Under the pieces are notes generated by a model. It was not told the DNA's origin. It made no database searches and worked only from the letters and a program-made list of their open reading frames with translations. From Diphasiastrum complanatum (Eukaryota > Streptophyta > Lycopodiopsida > Lycopodiales > Lycopodiaceae), in contig CM055102.1 of the NCBI GenBank assembly GCA_029204225.1, positions 37,938,585 through 38,002,584 of the forward strand: 64,000 nt of DNA, read 5' to 3'. The position numbers and the translations under genes were made by a program. Shown here piece after piece: positions 30,475 to 42,223 of the stretch; positions within the stretch are counted from its first letter, which is position 1, and the number at the start of each line of letters is the position of its first letter.

Positions 30475-30620
30475 TTCCTACTCCGAATCGGACGAATTGG
30501 AATCGGCCGATTTGGCCTATTCGACCTTTTCGAATCAGTCTTAGGGTTTTCGAATCGGCGAATCGGTTCTAGGGTTTCAAAATTCGAATTTTTAGAATGG
30601 CCAAAAACATAGTTGCATAG
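30475..30620. mobile_element. hAT-like subterminal repeat cluster, borders unresolved
   Basis: Repeated CGAATCGG / TTCGAATC motifs (about six in 110 bp), the same type of dyad repeat that marks both ends of the hAT-type elements in this window. The possible left border AAGTTTCCTTCC resembles the CAAGGTTGCATCC end of the family, but I find no matching target duplication. Best read as a small non-autonomous copy or a terminal remnant. Confidence 0.45.
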
Positions 30621-31060
30621 TGGCATTAAAGATTCCAAATTCCATATTACCTTTTAAACTTTACCCGATACGTATTTAGTGTTACTGACACCTGTGACTT
30701 GTATTATGTATACTTTTAGCGTTTGAACAAGCCTGAAATTCGATGTTAAATCATAGATGAATCATGAAACAAATAACAATGAAATTATAAAGGTATCTTT
30801 GCTTCCAAGTAAGAGAGAATCTTCAAGCTCAAGCTTCGAAGAAGAGCTGAATAAAATTTTTCATGAAGAAAAATGTCATACGTATAAAAACTAGGTCGAA
30901 AGAGCAAGATGCATTAGGAAGGTCCAACGTGAAAGCAACAACATAGGGTGACTTTCAGTTGAAATAGCAGAAGATCAGCTGGAAAAAGAACTATTGATGT
31001 CCTTTTCCCAATTGGGAAATTCAAGCTTGAGGATCCTTCTTGATGAGTTTAGAGCCAGTG

Positions 31061-31080
31061 TGTGTGTGTGTGTGTGTGTG

Positions 31081-31172
<92 letters not shown>
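31061..31172. repeat. (TG)n(GA)n microsatellite at a LINE 3' end
   Basis: (TG) about 31061-31083 followed by (GA) to about 31172, then GAAAGAAAGC and the LINE 3' terminus. On the LINE strand it is a (CT)n tail after CTTTCTTTC. Confidence 0.95.
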
Positions 31173-31176
<4 letters not shown>

Positions 31177-32582
31177 AAGCTTTATTAATGTGTTTTCCAT
31201 GCCAAAAGGCATATAAGACAAAAGAAGTACATGTCAATTATGTGGTAACCAAGAGAGCGTCTAAAGTGTCTCTAATGCTGTAATAAAGAAAAAACATCTG
31301 GTACATGCTAAGATAAATACGTAAATGAAATACATAAATGAAAAAGATTGTGCATGAAAATCATATGTATCCATGTCAAGAAGTCAGGACTGTGCTGATG
31401 TTGTAGAAGGTTGTGATGCGAGCTGTAACATCAGTAAGCACTGGAGCATGCTGGCGTCGTCGATGAGTATGAGCATATGTAGTGCGTCTCTGTCTAGGAG
31501 GCTTGGTGGGACGTGTAACTCTCATGGTTGCCTGAGGCTGGGTGGTGCGTTGTCTCTGCGTCTTGGGTCTGGGAATGTCGTCGCAATCGCTATCAGTCAT
31601 GTCTGCATCAGAACGCGATCTCCTGCGTGAGAAGAAGGATGATGTAATCTGGGACTGTGTGTTTGGGTAAGTATGTTGGACTGCTTGACATAGGTCCTGT
31701 CGTAAGAGGGACATCTCATGTAGCATAAGTGCCACACAATGAGGGTCCTCGTATGAGATAAGGGACCGTAGCGTAACATGTGTCTGACGAAAAAGGCAAT
31801 GATATCGCCCTCTGATCTCATAGTAAACTGGACATGTGAATAGGAAGTGCTCCTCTGACTCGACCATAGCTAATGAGCACAACTAGCAAATCCGCTCCTC
31901 TCGCGGGGTGCACTGGAAGCGTCCAGTCTCAATAGCCAACTGATGTGAAGATACTCGAATCTGGCCCAACAGAAACCGAAGCCCGTGAGATAGTCCTGAG
32001 GTGAGGTAGTGTGGCAAAACTCGAAGTCCTGCTGTGTCTAGCTCCAGAAAGTGTGTCCTGTAATAGTCGGGTTTGACCCCAAGCTGCCCCTGCCATGTCC
32101 GTCTCAGATATGCTCTATAAAGAAAGCGTCTGATGTACTCATGGGTGCCTGATGGAAGGTCTGTGATAGATATTCCAAGTGTGTCCAGTAGCTGGGAGGC
32201 CTGAGAGAACCATGATAGTCGATGTCCCTGGTCATAGAGGTGTCGTGATGAAGCAAGTGCCATCTGAATGTATCTCTGCTCATCTGTGGGTAACATCATG
32301 ATATGCTGGATATTTATTATAAGCTGGAAGATGGCGGATAGCTGTATGGGTGGAACCGCAAACTCTGTCAATATAATCTGGTGTGGGATGGACGACTTAG
32401 CCCGTATTATCTGAGATAACATAAGAACCTGCAGTCGTGAAATATGGGCCCAATCCGGTGATGTAAGACCCGTACACCGTACTTCTGCTGCATATAGGGT
32501 TGTGGGGGTAACGAGAGTATCAAAAAGTTGGCATTTACTCGAGGCATCCCGAATAAACCGTCTGAAACAGAAACGCTTTGAA
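31173..32582 (-). mobile_element. LINE copy A1, 5'-truncated
   Basis: Minus-strand non-LTR retrotransposon end: (CT)n tail, AATAAA next to it (31183-31188), a 3' hairpin core TGCC-TTTT-GGCA, a 3' UTR of about 200 bp, then the ORF2 C-terminal region. It stops at about 32577, where a second copy of the same family (A2) begins. The two are diverged by roughly 10 percent and head in the same direction, offset by 1000 bp. Confidence 0.88.
31376..32575 (-). pseudogene. LINE A1 ORF2 C-terminal region
   Basis: Post-RT region: FCFRRFIRDA, AAEVRC, LQVLMLSQIIRAKSSIPHQI, TEFAVPPIQL, LSWFSQASQLLDTLG, LSHGLRFLLGQIRVSSHQLA, REERIC then a TAG at 31883-31885 where other copies read Gln, then LCSLAMVESEEHFLFTCPVY. 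The CxxC...H...C pattern is the terminal zinc-like motif of this LINE family. After it comes a basic tail (RRRSRSDADM). The single in-frame stop is the main lesion over about 350 codons, so this copy is fairly young. Confidence 0.85.
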
Positions 32583-32693
32583 GCAATTGCTGTCAGTCAT
32601 GTCTGCATCAGAACGTGATCTCCGGCAAGAGAAGAAGGATGTAATTTGAGACTGTGAGTCTGGATAGGTGTGCTGAGCTGTCTGACATAGGTC

Positions 32694-34290
32694 CTAACGC
32701 AGGAGAGACATCTCACGTATCATAAGTGCCACACATCTAGGGTCCTCATATGAGATGAGGGACCGTAATGTAACTGGTGTCTGACGAAAAAGGCAATGAT
32801 ATCGTCCTCTAATCTCATAGTAAACTGGACATGTGAAAAGGAAATGCTCCTCTGTCTCAAGGAACTGACAAAAACGCTCCTCACGTGGGGTACCCTGGAA
32901 GCGTCCAGTCTCAATCGCCAACTGGTGTGAGGACACTTGGAACTGGCCCAGAATAAATCGGAGCCCATGAGATAGCCCTGAGGTGAGATAGTGTGGTAAA
33001 ACTGGAAATCCAACTGTGTCTAGCTCCAGAAAGTGTGTCCTGTAATAGTCGGGTTTGACCCCGTGATAGAAATCCCAAGTGTATCCAGTATCCGGGAGGC
33101 CTGAGAGAACCATGGTGGTCGATGCCCCTGATCATAAAGGTCTCGCGAGGAGGCAAGTGTCGTCTGTGTGTATCTCTACTCATCTGTGGGTAACGTCATA
33201 ATACGTTGAATATATAGAATAAGCTGGAAGATGGCGGATAGCTGAATGGGAGGGACCGCGAACTCTGTCAGGATAATCTGATGTGGGACAGATGGCTTAG
33301 CCCGTATCATACGAGATAGCATGAGAACCTGCAGCCGTGAAATACTGGCCCAATTCGAAGATGTAAGACCCACACACCATACCTCTGCTGCATATAGGGC
33401 TGTGGGAGTAACGAGAGTATCAAAAAGCTGACATTTACTCGGGGCATCCCGAATAAACCGTCTGAAACAGAAGCGCTTTAACTGGACAAGGGAGGCGTGA
33501 CCCTTACCAAGTATGGCGGAGGTTGTCACGCCAAGGTAAGTGTAAGAAGATACGACCTCCAAGGGTTGCCTATCAAAGATGAGTTCCTGGCGCTGCATAA
33601 AAGCTCTCGATGTGTTGAAAACCATAACTTTGGTTTTCAATATGTTAACCCCCAATCCCCATCTACTGCAGAAGGCATGAAGGCTGTCTAGCTGTCGCTG
33701 TAATGGAGGACCACGTCATCTGCATATAAAAGTATAGCAATCAAGATGCTCCCAAGCCTGCAACCTGTGCCCTCGCATCCCTCAATAACTCTCTCAAGCT
33801 CGTCAATATATAGTCCAAACAGCGTTGGGGATAGAGAACAACCCTGTTTCACGCCAATAGTGCTACAGATGTGGTCTGAGATGCCGGTATCACTCCGAAA
33901 ACAGCCAAGGACTCTCTCATATAGTGCCCTCACTGCCAAGATCATGTCAGTAGAAAAACCAAGATCACGTAGACGCTGAATGAGAAGGGATCGTGGAACA
34001 GAGTCGAAGGCTTTCCTGAAGTCAACAAAACAACAGTAGACCCGTTCTCTTCTGTGTCTAGCCTCCTCAATAATGGCCCGAAGGGTGAAGATATGATCTG
34101 TGGTGGAGTAGTGTGCTCTGAAACCTGCCTGGCCCAATGCATGTAATCTCTAGACTCGGCCTCAGAACTGACTGCTGACTGTAGGATGGTGCCATATAAC
34201 TTAGCAATGATGTGTCCAATCATAATGGTGCGATAGTTTCCAGGGTCCATGGGGTCACCAGTTTTATGAATGGGGTGGATGATGTTGGTG
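32694..34290 (-). pseudogene. LINE A2 reverse transcriptase and C-terminal region
   Basis: RT landmarks: PSS-stop-CTNIIHPIHKTGDP (TAG for Trp near 34292), MIGHIIAKLYGTILQ, MGQAGFRAHYSTTDHIFTLR (34137), motif A FVDFRKAFDSVPR with its catalytic Asp, GVKQGCSLSPTLFGLYIDEL, motif C LLYADDVVL intact, then a deletion of about 30 bp, LGVNILKTKVMVFNTSRAFM, SSYTYLGV, KRFCFRRFIRDAPSKCQLFD and the C-terminal block to 32694. Frameshifts near 34140 and 33690 and a stop at 33176 break it. The catalytic residues themselves are preserved. Confidence 0.88.
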
Positions 34291-34554
34291 CACTAGGAGG
34301 AAGGGAAGCCGGAGACAACTGCTTGATTAAGCAAAGTGGCTAGGATCGGTGAAAGTATATCTGCAGCATGGATTAATAGTTCGGATTCAAGATCGTCAAT
34401 ATCATGGGTGCGACAAGTTTTCAGTTTTTTGATGGCGGTCAAGACCATGTCCCGGGTGAAGAAAGTGAAAGTAGTCAGTCGGGGAGAAATGGAGATGGGT
34501 GTGTCCGTGGGTACAATATATAAGGTAGTGGCATATGTAGTCCAGGTATGGAGG

Positions 34555-35840
34555 TCAGTGAGGGGAAGAGGTGGGGCACGGGGGACGAATTCTCTCCAGA
34601 AGGCGCCAGATGAGGAACTGCAAAGGGAATCGACTAAGCTTTTCCCTTTTTTGAGTTTCATACGTCCGTTTCTTCCGTCGGAGGGCATAATGGAAAGATC
34701 GACGAGTTGTAGGAAGAAGGTGTGTATTATGCAATCTAGCTTGGGTAACTTGGAGATGGAGGATACGACACTCGGCGTCAAACCAGGGAGGTCGGATAGG
34801 GTGTGACGGAGTGGGTGGGCGTCGATGTGGTTTGGAGGGAAAGGAAAATGCTGCAGCGGTATGTAGTGACGTGGTAAGGAAGATAGCTTGTGTCTCCAAC
34901 GACGTGTGGTGGGGAAAATGACAAAGAGATGAACTGACGGCCTCCTGGTATGTCTTGATGTGAGAGCGATCAAAGGTGTATTTGGGTGCACGAGAGATGG
35001 GTGGAATCATGAGTGGTTGGGAAGTCGGGATGGAGCCCATACTGAAAGATGGGAAGGAGTGATCGGAAAGGGTAGTGGGAAGAATGTGGAAATCAGATAT
35101 AAGTGGGATAAAAACTGGTGACCCCATGAGATAGTCGACAACACCGTGTCCTCCGCTATGTGGATGGCAAGTGAATTTGCTAGAATGTGGCCAGCAAGGC
35201 AAGCCATTGTAAATGGCCAACTCGTGAGCCTCACCCATCTGTAGAAGGTACTCTCCATAACTCGTGATAGGGCCCATCATATCCTCTGAGCTCCTAGTGA
35301 TGCCAATGTCCTCACAATAAATAGCTCGTGTACGTAATATGTCATCAGTGTCGTGGAAATCCACCTGTCTGGTAGCAGTCCTGGCATTAAAGCCGCCAGT
35401 GAGAAGGACATAACCCCGATCTATAAATCTGACAATGTCAGCGGAGAGATCAGTATAAGGAGAGCCAGAGCCGTCTGCAAAGGAGGAGGACTCTGGAGGG
35501 AAGTAGCAGGCAGCAATGAAGAGATCCCTATCCAAACCGATAGCTCGCCTAGTGATATGAGCCCATATGTATCGTGCCTGTGCATCATGTCGGAGAAACT
35601 CAATAACTGGTTGTAGTGACTCTCGATAGAGACATGCAACTCCACCCGAACCTCTGCCACTCGCTGATTGAGTCTCTGTCCTATAAACTGAATCCCATCT
35701 GTAACCTGCAAATGTGGGTAGTCCTCTCTCTGGGCTCTCATGTGTCTCCATAAAAAAATAATATATCTCTGTCTGTGATGAAGTCGGTAAGATCTCCAGC
35801 CGTGGATGATGAGCCATTACAGTTCCATATTCCAAGATGT
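34555..35840 (-). pseudogene. LINE A2 endonuclease domain
   Basis: Endonuclease/exonuclease/phosphatase fold. It starts with HLGIWNCNGSSS (about 35840), is shifted by one extra T in a T-run near 35755, then continues METHESPERGLPTFAGYRWD, GGVACLYRESLQPVIEF, DLFIAACYFPPESS, VLLTGGFNARTA (metal/active-site loop, normally GDFNA) and FHILPTTLSDHSF (catalytic SDH motif). It runs about 536 codons open before another frameshift near 34650 into the RT linker. The domain nicks target DNA to prime reverse transcription. Confidence 0.88.
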
Positions 35841-35940
35841 AGGTGGTGTGGAGGGGGTCTCGGGATGCTCCCATGCCCGGGGACCCCAATTTTCTATAGG
35901 TTGTTTCCGGAATTGTATAATTATTATTGTGTCTTGACTC

Positions 35941-37345
35941 TTGCATGCCATGGCCCACATACTCCATCCACTTTGGAGGAATGAGGAGCAGTTCACAGAT
36001 AGGGAGCTCAGGGATGGCTGGAATGCCTATATCTCTCGAGTTTATCCTGATGTATGCGAGCAGGATAACCTGCTGGATGAGCTTCAGATTTTCAGGCATG
36101 AGACCTTGGAGTTCGCCACTGGCCCGACGCTTTTGAGAGAGGGTAATAAACTGACCATGTGGCATGGTCCATTTAACATTACAGTTTAAACTTGTTACAA
36201 CTTACTTCACTTTTTACTGCACAATTAGTCAATCATATTGTAACTTGTTGGAACTTGGAACTTGGTTGCAACTTGCTAGTAGTAAGTACTACCCCTTGAA
36301 CTGTGATTCAGGCCAGCTACGTCCGTGTCATGGTGGTCGAAGTTTGGGGTTGATGTCCCCAAATTGCGTCGCCTTGCCATCAGGATTCTCTCACAGGACT
36401 GCACTGTAGTCACTTGTGAGAGGAACTAGAGTATCCATTTCATGATTCACACGAAGAAGAGGAATCGACTATCATCAGCGCAGTTGGAGAGGTTGGTGTA
36501 CGTACACGCCAACCTGAGACTTTTGGGTAGACTCCAGACCACCGCAGAGCCTATCCAGGTAACTTGTACACCATAAATTATAATTTCCAAATTCTAACAT
36601 GTGATCCATCATCCTAGCCTCCAGGTGGCAGGACCTAGTTGGCAATTAGTAGACACTATTATACTAAATAGATCATATTACATACTACATAGTACATACT
36701 ACATAGTACATACTACATAGTAGATACTAGACTGTACTATGTAGCTAAATTTTAACTTTTGTCGGGACTTGGCCCTCCAAATTTTGTCTTGATTTCAATG
36801 TGCATTGTGACATGTGCGTAGGTTAATCCCGATCTGATCGATGTGGCAAAGGTTCCAGAGTTGCCACCGAGAGACTAGTCAGAGGAGGACGTGTATGCAT
36901 TCCTCCATGAGGAGGCCATGCAGAGTGCAGGTGAGAAATTAGGATTGTCTAAGGTGACAGGTCTTGAATTAAATTTTCGAAGTTTGAAGTTACTAAATAT
37001 CGTAAATTGTAATTTACTAATTTGCAGGCAATAACACGTTTGTCCCTCTTTGTGTGCACTGTGCAGGGCCTGTCACTCGAGCAGAGCGTAGGAGGGCAGG
37101 AGAGGCTAGCAGCTCCCGTGCTCATAGCCCCGAGGATGAGTCTGAGGCATTCAGGGTCAGAGTCCTCAGAGGAGGAGTATGAGGATGAGGAGTCCGAGGA
37201 GGGCGGGGATGAGGATGAGGGGCATCATACCTCTGCCTCTGATGAGGATTTCGTAGCTGAGCCTACCACTCGAGAGGCCACAGCAGGCTCCACAATACCA
37301 CCAGCGGCAGCGAGTGGGAGGAGACTCAGGCGTAGGAGAGTTTAA
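35941..37345 (+). pseudogene. hAT transposase 1, C-terminal exons
   Basis: Exon-like blocks with splice signals: 35941-36175 (ILHPLWRNEEQFTDRELRDG, YISRVYPDV, LLDELQIFR); 36312-36558 after tgattcag and before GTAACT, with VSWWSKFGVDVPKLRRLAIR, CERN-stop-S (TAG for Trp), KKRNRLSSAQLERLVYVHAN; 36822-36930 (DLIDVAKVPELPPRD-stop); and 37067-37345 with an acidic then arginine-rich tail (SESSEEEYEDEE, RRLRRRRV). The second block is the diagnostic hAT dimerisation domain (WW...LA.RIL...CERNWS...RNRL...LVYVH.NLRL). Two Trp/sense-to-stop changes and probably a frameshift in the last exon make it dead. Confidence 0.85.
36655..36735. repeat. 14-bp tandem repeat in hAT 1 intron
   Basis: The unit CATACTACATAGTA is repeated about three times, then ends in a foldback (CTACATAGT...ACTATGTAG). 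Confidence 0.85.
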
Positions 37346-37924
37346 AGTGCTCACTGCAGCCTAGGCCTTGCTCATTGCTCATTGATGTCAGTCTTCAGAT
37401 GATTGTAGTATGTACATTAGATCATTGTAGTTACTAGTTACTAGTCTGTAGATGACACTACGATGTTCATGTCACAACTCACTAGATGAGCATTGACTCT
37501 TGAGCTGTTTAGTATTTATAGTGTAGTATGTACACATCATGATTTATCATCAGACACATCTCACATTACATTGGTGACCGAACTCATGAGGCGCCTGGCA
37601 TTTGTATTTACTATTTTGTTATGATTCACGAACCATGATATATTATGGATTCTAGAATCTAGTTTCAAGTTTCAAGTTTTAGATTCCTGAAGTTAAGTTT
37701 TAACTGTAGTATGTACTATGTAGTCTGTTTAAGCTTGGGTCATGACTCATAATGTCATTCTAATTTCTGTAAATTCTGTTTTGAAAATTGAATCTTGATA
37801 CGACAGGTCACACCGTCACAAGAGATCTAATTATCCTGAATTCTGATATCTGTAAATTTAGAGGAAGATTGAAATTGTTTAGCTATTAAAATTTAAGTAT
37901 CTGTACTATCAGTGAATGTTTGAC

Positions 37925-38036
37925 TTTTTTTTCGAACCGTTTTCTGATTCGAACCTGGCCTGGCGGTTCGAACCTCAAAGAATCGGTTCGAACCGGCCGG
38001 TTCGAATCGACCTGTTCGAATCGGGATGCAACCTTG
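37925..38036. repeat. Subterminal repeats of hAT 1
   Basis: Five or more copies of the dyad GGTTCGAACC / TTCGAATCG in 110 bp next to the element end, matching the motif of the 158-bp hAT at 2309-2466. Confidence 0.85.
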
Positions 38037-38455
38037 ATCCCGAATTAACCGTCTGAAGTAGAAACGCTCTAACTGGACAAGGGAGGCGTGTGCTTCCCAA
38101 GTCTGGCGGAAGCTGCCTGTCGCATACCAAAGATAGGGCTTGTAAAGAGTACGCCAAGGTAAGTGTAGGAAGATACAACCTCCAAGGGGTGCCTGTCGAA
38201 GATGAGTTCCTGGCGCTGCATAAAAGCTCTCGATGTGTTGAAAACCATAACTTTGGTTTTCAATATGTTAACTCCCAATTCCCATCTACTGCAGAAAGCA
38301 TGAAGGCTGTCGAGCTGTCGCTGTAATCCCTCTCTGGTACCCTCAATGACTCTCTCAAGCTCATCGATATATAGCCCAAACAGGGTTGGAGATAGAGAAC
38401 GACCCTGTTTAACACCAATAGTGCTCCAGATATGATCTGAGATAAACCGTGAGGA
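38037..38455 (-). mobile_element. LINE fragment D (RT region)
   Basis: Minus strand: ICSTIGVKQGRSLSPTLFGL, YIDELERVIEGTREGLQRQL, LGVNILKTKVMVFNTSRAFM, VVSSYTYLGVLFTSPIFGM. The YADD block present in other copies is deleted between VIEG and TREG. It is bounded on the left by the hAT 1 end and on the right by the microsatellite tail of LINE B, so LINE B probably landed in it. Confidence 0.85.
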
Positions 38456-38934
38456 CCAAAGAGAGAGAGAGAGAAAGAAAGAAAGAAAGCTTTATTAATG
38501 TCTTTTCCATGCCAAAAGGCATATAAGACTAAAAAGTACATGTCAAGTGTGGTAACCATGGGAGCGTATAAAACGTCTCCAATACGTAATAAAGAAAAAC
38601 AAACTAAAATAGACACGTATGCGGTGTGTGTGCATACTGATCATATGTATCTATGTCAAGATGTCAAGACTGCGAAGCCTGTGCTGCTGTTGCTGTTGTA
38701 CCGATACTATAAAAAGATGTAATGCGAGCCACAACATGAGAAAGCGCGTACTCTGTGATGAGCGTGTGTAGCAGTGGCACGCCTCAATGTATGATGTCTA
38801 GTGATCCTGGTAGTAACGTGATGGTGGGAAGTACACTATCTCTGGTCTCTATGAGCATGTGAGCGGCTATCATCCTCGTCGTCGTCGTAATCCTCCTCCG
38901 GCACTAGATCATGTGATCTCCGCCTAGTAAAGAA

Positions 38935-41099
38935 TTAAGTGATCAATGGCTGTGAGGTAGAATGCTGTGGTGTCCCGTATAAACCTCTCCGTAGTATGAC
39001 CATCTCACGTATCATCAGAGTGACACATCGTGGGTCCTCATAGGCCACGAGAGAGCGTAGAGTAGTTAGGCATGTCTCGAAGCAGGTAGTGATACCGCCC
39101 TCTGATCTCATAGTATACAGGGCATCGGAAGATAAAGTGCTCCTCAGACTCCACCTCACCTAGAGAGCATAACTGGCAAATCCGCTCCTCTCTGGAAATA
39201 CCATGAAATCTCTTAGTCTCAATAGCTAGTTGATGAGAAGACACCCTAAGCTGTCCCAATGTGAATCTGAGGCAATGTGATAGTCCCGAATCCAAGTAGC
39301 GTGGCATAACCGGGGCCCCTGATGTATCCAGCTCCAAGAAATGGGTCTGGTAGAAAGCTGGCTTAACCCCTAACTGATTATGCCAAGTCCGCTCTAGGTA
39401 TGTGCGATAGAGGAATCGTCTGATATACTGGTGGGTGCCTGAGGGTAGCTCTGTGATGGAGATACCAAATGAATCAAGTAGGAGGTGAGATGCCTGAGAG
39501 AACCATGATAACCTGTAGCCCTGATCATGAAGATGCTGTGAAGAGAGTAGTGCAACCTGTGTGTATCGTTTGTCTATCTCTGGTAACGCCTGTATCCTCT
39601 GTATATAAGTGATGAGCTGAAGAGCTGTCTCGATCTGTAAAGGTGGAACTGCAAACTCAGCCAAGAGAATCTCATGTGGAACAGAAGGTTTCGCTCGAAT
39701 CAGCCGGGCCAGCATGGTGGTCTGTAATCGTGAAAGACTGGCCCAATATGAGGAGGGGAGACCTGTACACCATGTCTCTGCCGCATACAGAGCCGTGGGG
39801 GTGACAATGGTATCAAAGAGGCGACACTTACTGCGAGCATCCTGGATGGACTTCCGGAAACAAAATCGCTCTAGCTAAACAAGGGAGGCATGCCCCTTCC
39901 CCGGTCGAGTGGTGGTGGCCTGTCTCATGCTAAAAATAGGACCTGAGAAAAGGATCCCCAGGTATGTGTAGGAAGGGACCACCTCTAAAACCTGTCCACC
40001 CAAAGTAAGCTCCTGTTGCTGCATGAATGCTCGTGAAGTGTTGAAGACCATAACCTTGGTCTTCCCAATGTTCACCCCTAGGCCCCATCTGGTGCAAAAC
40101 TCATGTAGGCAGTCCAACTGTCGCTGGAGACCCTCTCTGGTCGGTGAAACCGATACCACATCATCGGCATAAAGGAGGATCGCAATCAAGATGTCCCCAA
40201 GCTGGCATGCCACCAGCACCGCCACACTGTGTAATGACTCGCTCCAACTCATCAATGTACAGGCCAAAGAGGACTGGTGAGAGGGAACAACCCTGCTTTA
40301 CCCCAATAGTGCTCCAAATGTGTTCGGATATGCCACTGCTATGCCGGAAACATCCCAGGACATGCTCATAAACTGCCATTACAGGAAGCCAAGGTCTTGG
40401 AGTCTCTGGATGAGCAATGAGCGAGGAACGGAATCAAAGGCTTTCCTGAAGTGCACAAAACAATAGTAAACCCTCTCTCTCCTGTGCTTAGCCTCCTCAA
40501 TCAGTGTCCGCAATGTGAAGATGTGGTCTGCAGTAGAGTAGTGGGCTCGAAAACTTGCTTGACCCATGGCATGTAATCTCCTAGTCTCCGCCTCTGTGTT
40601 CACAATCGACTGTAGGATAGTACCATATAGTTTCGCCAGGACATGTCCAATCATGATGGTGGGTAGTTACTCGGAATCATGGGGTCACCATTCTTATGGA
40701 TGGGGTGGATAATGTTGGTGCACCAGGATGATGGGAAACCGGAAACAACTGTGGAATTAAGAAGGGTGTCTATGGTGGGGGCAAGTAAGTCAGAGGCATG
40801 GGAAAGGAGCTCAGATTCAAGGTCTTCAATATCTCTGGCCTTGTGGGACCACCTCTGCAAGTACCATGTCAGAGGTGAAGAAGGAACTCGGATGGTCGTG
40901 GATATATAGAGATCGGCGAGTCGGTAGGGACGGTATACAGGCTGGGAGGTGGTGGAGAGCAAGGGATGAACTGACGCCAAAAAGCGCCCGCAAAAGAACT
41001 GAAAAGAAGGTCAATAAGACTTTTCCCTTCAGAATCGTCATAGGAATGCTTCTTACGATGGAGAACACGATGGTAGGAGTGTCTGGAAGATCGAAGCAA
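38935..41099 (-). pseudogene. LINE B ORF2 (RT and C-terminus)
   Basis: Order: KSLIDLLFSSFAGAFWRQFI (linker), FPSSWCTNIIHPIHKNGDP, MIGHVLAKLYGTILQ, FRAHYSTADHIFTLRTLIEE, motif A FVHFRKAFDSVPR, GVKQGCSLSPVLFGLYIDEL, motif C LLYADDVVSVSPTREG, LGVNIGKTKVMVFNTSRAFM, SYTYLGILFSGPIFSM, then C-terminal MLARLIRAKPSVPHEILLAE to REERICQLCSLGEVESEEHF with the CxxC...H...C motif. The first catalytic Asp of motif A is His (FVH for FVD), which should abolish polymerisation. There are frameshifts at about 40654, 40380, 40160 and 39080 and a stop near 39875. Confidence 0.88.
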
Positions 41100-41263
41100 A
41101 TGTGGGGTATCCCGCGAACCCTAATGTTATGGACCTTCTACTCCGTGACCGCTCTTCCGAAATGGTGGCTGAGATGACTGAGGAAATGGGGGCGCTATGT
41201 GTGGTGCCTTTCTTCAAGACTGCTGCCCATGAATCTTTATGTTGCTCAATCTTACTCTCAAGC

Positions 41264-41621
41264 TGTTACGAGCTCGTAACCAGTGCCGAACCCTAGAGAA
41301 CACAGATAGGTCAGATACCACAGTCAGGGTCGTGTCCAGTGTACATGACCAACAGGGCAAGACAGTGTGAGTAGTGTGCCCCAGCACGGTCCATAGCCAT
41401 GGCGGGCCTAACACAGCCTAGGGACCCTGTCAGCAGGATAGGGCTCCCAGTTGGGTCCCGACGTGCAGTCGGCCACGTCAGTGCCACGTGGCCGACACTT
41501 GGCAGTAGCATGCTACCAGTCCTCACACTGGGCTAGGAGGGGCTTACTCTATATGAGGGAGTAGGCAAGGTTGGGTGGATCAGTTAGTGTTTGCCCTATT
41601 GTGGTGTTAGGATCTATTACA
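41264..41621 (+). repeat. Solo LTR of Ty3 family A
   Basis: 358 bp, TGTTACGAGCTCG...GATCTATTACA, flanked by a perfect 5-bp duplication caagc (41259-41263 and 41622-41626). It is the reverse complement of the element A LTRs at 12868 and 16306. The lone LTR with intact duplication is the product of LTR-LTR recombination that removed the interior. Confidence 0.95.
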
Positions 41622-42165
41622 CAAGCGCCTGTATCATGGTGGTGGTCGATTTCGAGGTTGCGGCCTGCTTGGTGTTGATCACTTGGGGACTGCAACAGGT
41701 TCTTTTCCTTTAGTAAGGAAACCATTACTTCTTTCATCTGTGAAAGTTCTTGCTTCAAGAAACGGAGATCTGCTCGCATTTGGTCAAGAGGAAAAGAGTT
41801 CCGTTGAGTTGGAGGGAGTGTAGAGAATGGGGGTTGGAAATGGAGGGGCTGTGTGTGTGTGAAGATGATGTGGAGGAAGAAGAGGATGAGAGAGAAGGAG
41901 GGGGGGCAATAGTGAAGGAAGAAGAAGAAGAAGAGGAAGAACCGAAAGATGGGGTGGAAGGGAGTGCCACAGCAGCGGCAGGCATCGTTGAGATGACAGC
42001 ACCATCAAGAATGGAGGTGGCAACATTATAGAGAATGGAGGTCTCATCAGCGAGGAGGGGGTCAGCATCAGTAGCGAGGGCAGCAAGGGGGGTGTCCACA
42101 GCCGTAGCGAGGGCAGCGAGGGGTGGGATATCATCAGTGGTAGCGAGGGCAGTATCATCAATGGG

Positions 42166-42182
42166 AGAGAGAGAGAGAGAGC

Positions 42183-42220
<38 letters not shown>
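42166..42220. repeat. (GA)n microsatellite
   Basis: Interrupted GA tract at the 5' side of LINE B. Confidence 0.9.
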
Positions 42221-42223
42221 CCC

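Larger units (their letters stand above)
32583..35890 (-). mobile_element. LINE copy A2, longest copy (endonuclease + RT)
   Basis: Minus-strand LINE with an apurinic-type endonuclease (35840-34990), linker, RT (about 34290-33690) and C-terminal region (33655-32694). It lacks its own 3' UTR: the C-terminus runs directly into copy A1. Small deletions relative to A1 and B lie near 33062 (about 100 bp) and 32865 (about 15 bp). The 5' end is at about 35890, next to a hAT 3' half. Confidence 0.85.
35940..38036 (+). mobile_element. hAT transposon 1, 3' half
   Basis: Plus-strand hAT transposase C-terminal exons (35941-37345) followed by about 580 bp of AT-rich sequence and a subterminal zone of GGTTCGAA repeats (37925-38030). 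The right end reads, in reverse complement, CAAGGTTGCATCCCGATTCG. Right after it LINE sequence resumes at atcccgaa (38037-38044), so this hAT had inserted into a LINE copy. The 5' half is missing, cut off where LINE A2 begins. Confidence 0.8.

Noticed and set aside
30994-31283. Frames of alternating Arg-Glu or Leu-Ser at the GA microsatellites (also 45200-45397, 42035-42277)
   Set aside because: Direct translation of dinucleotide repeats.
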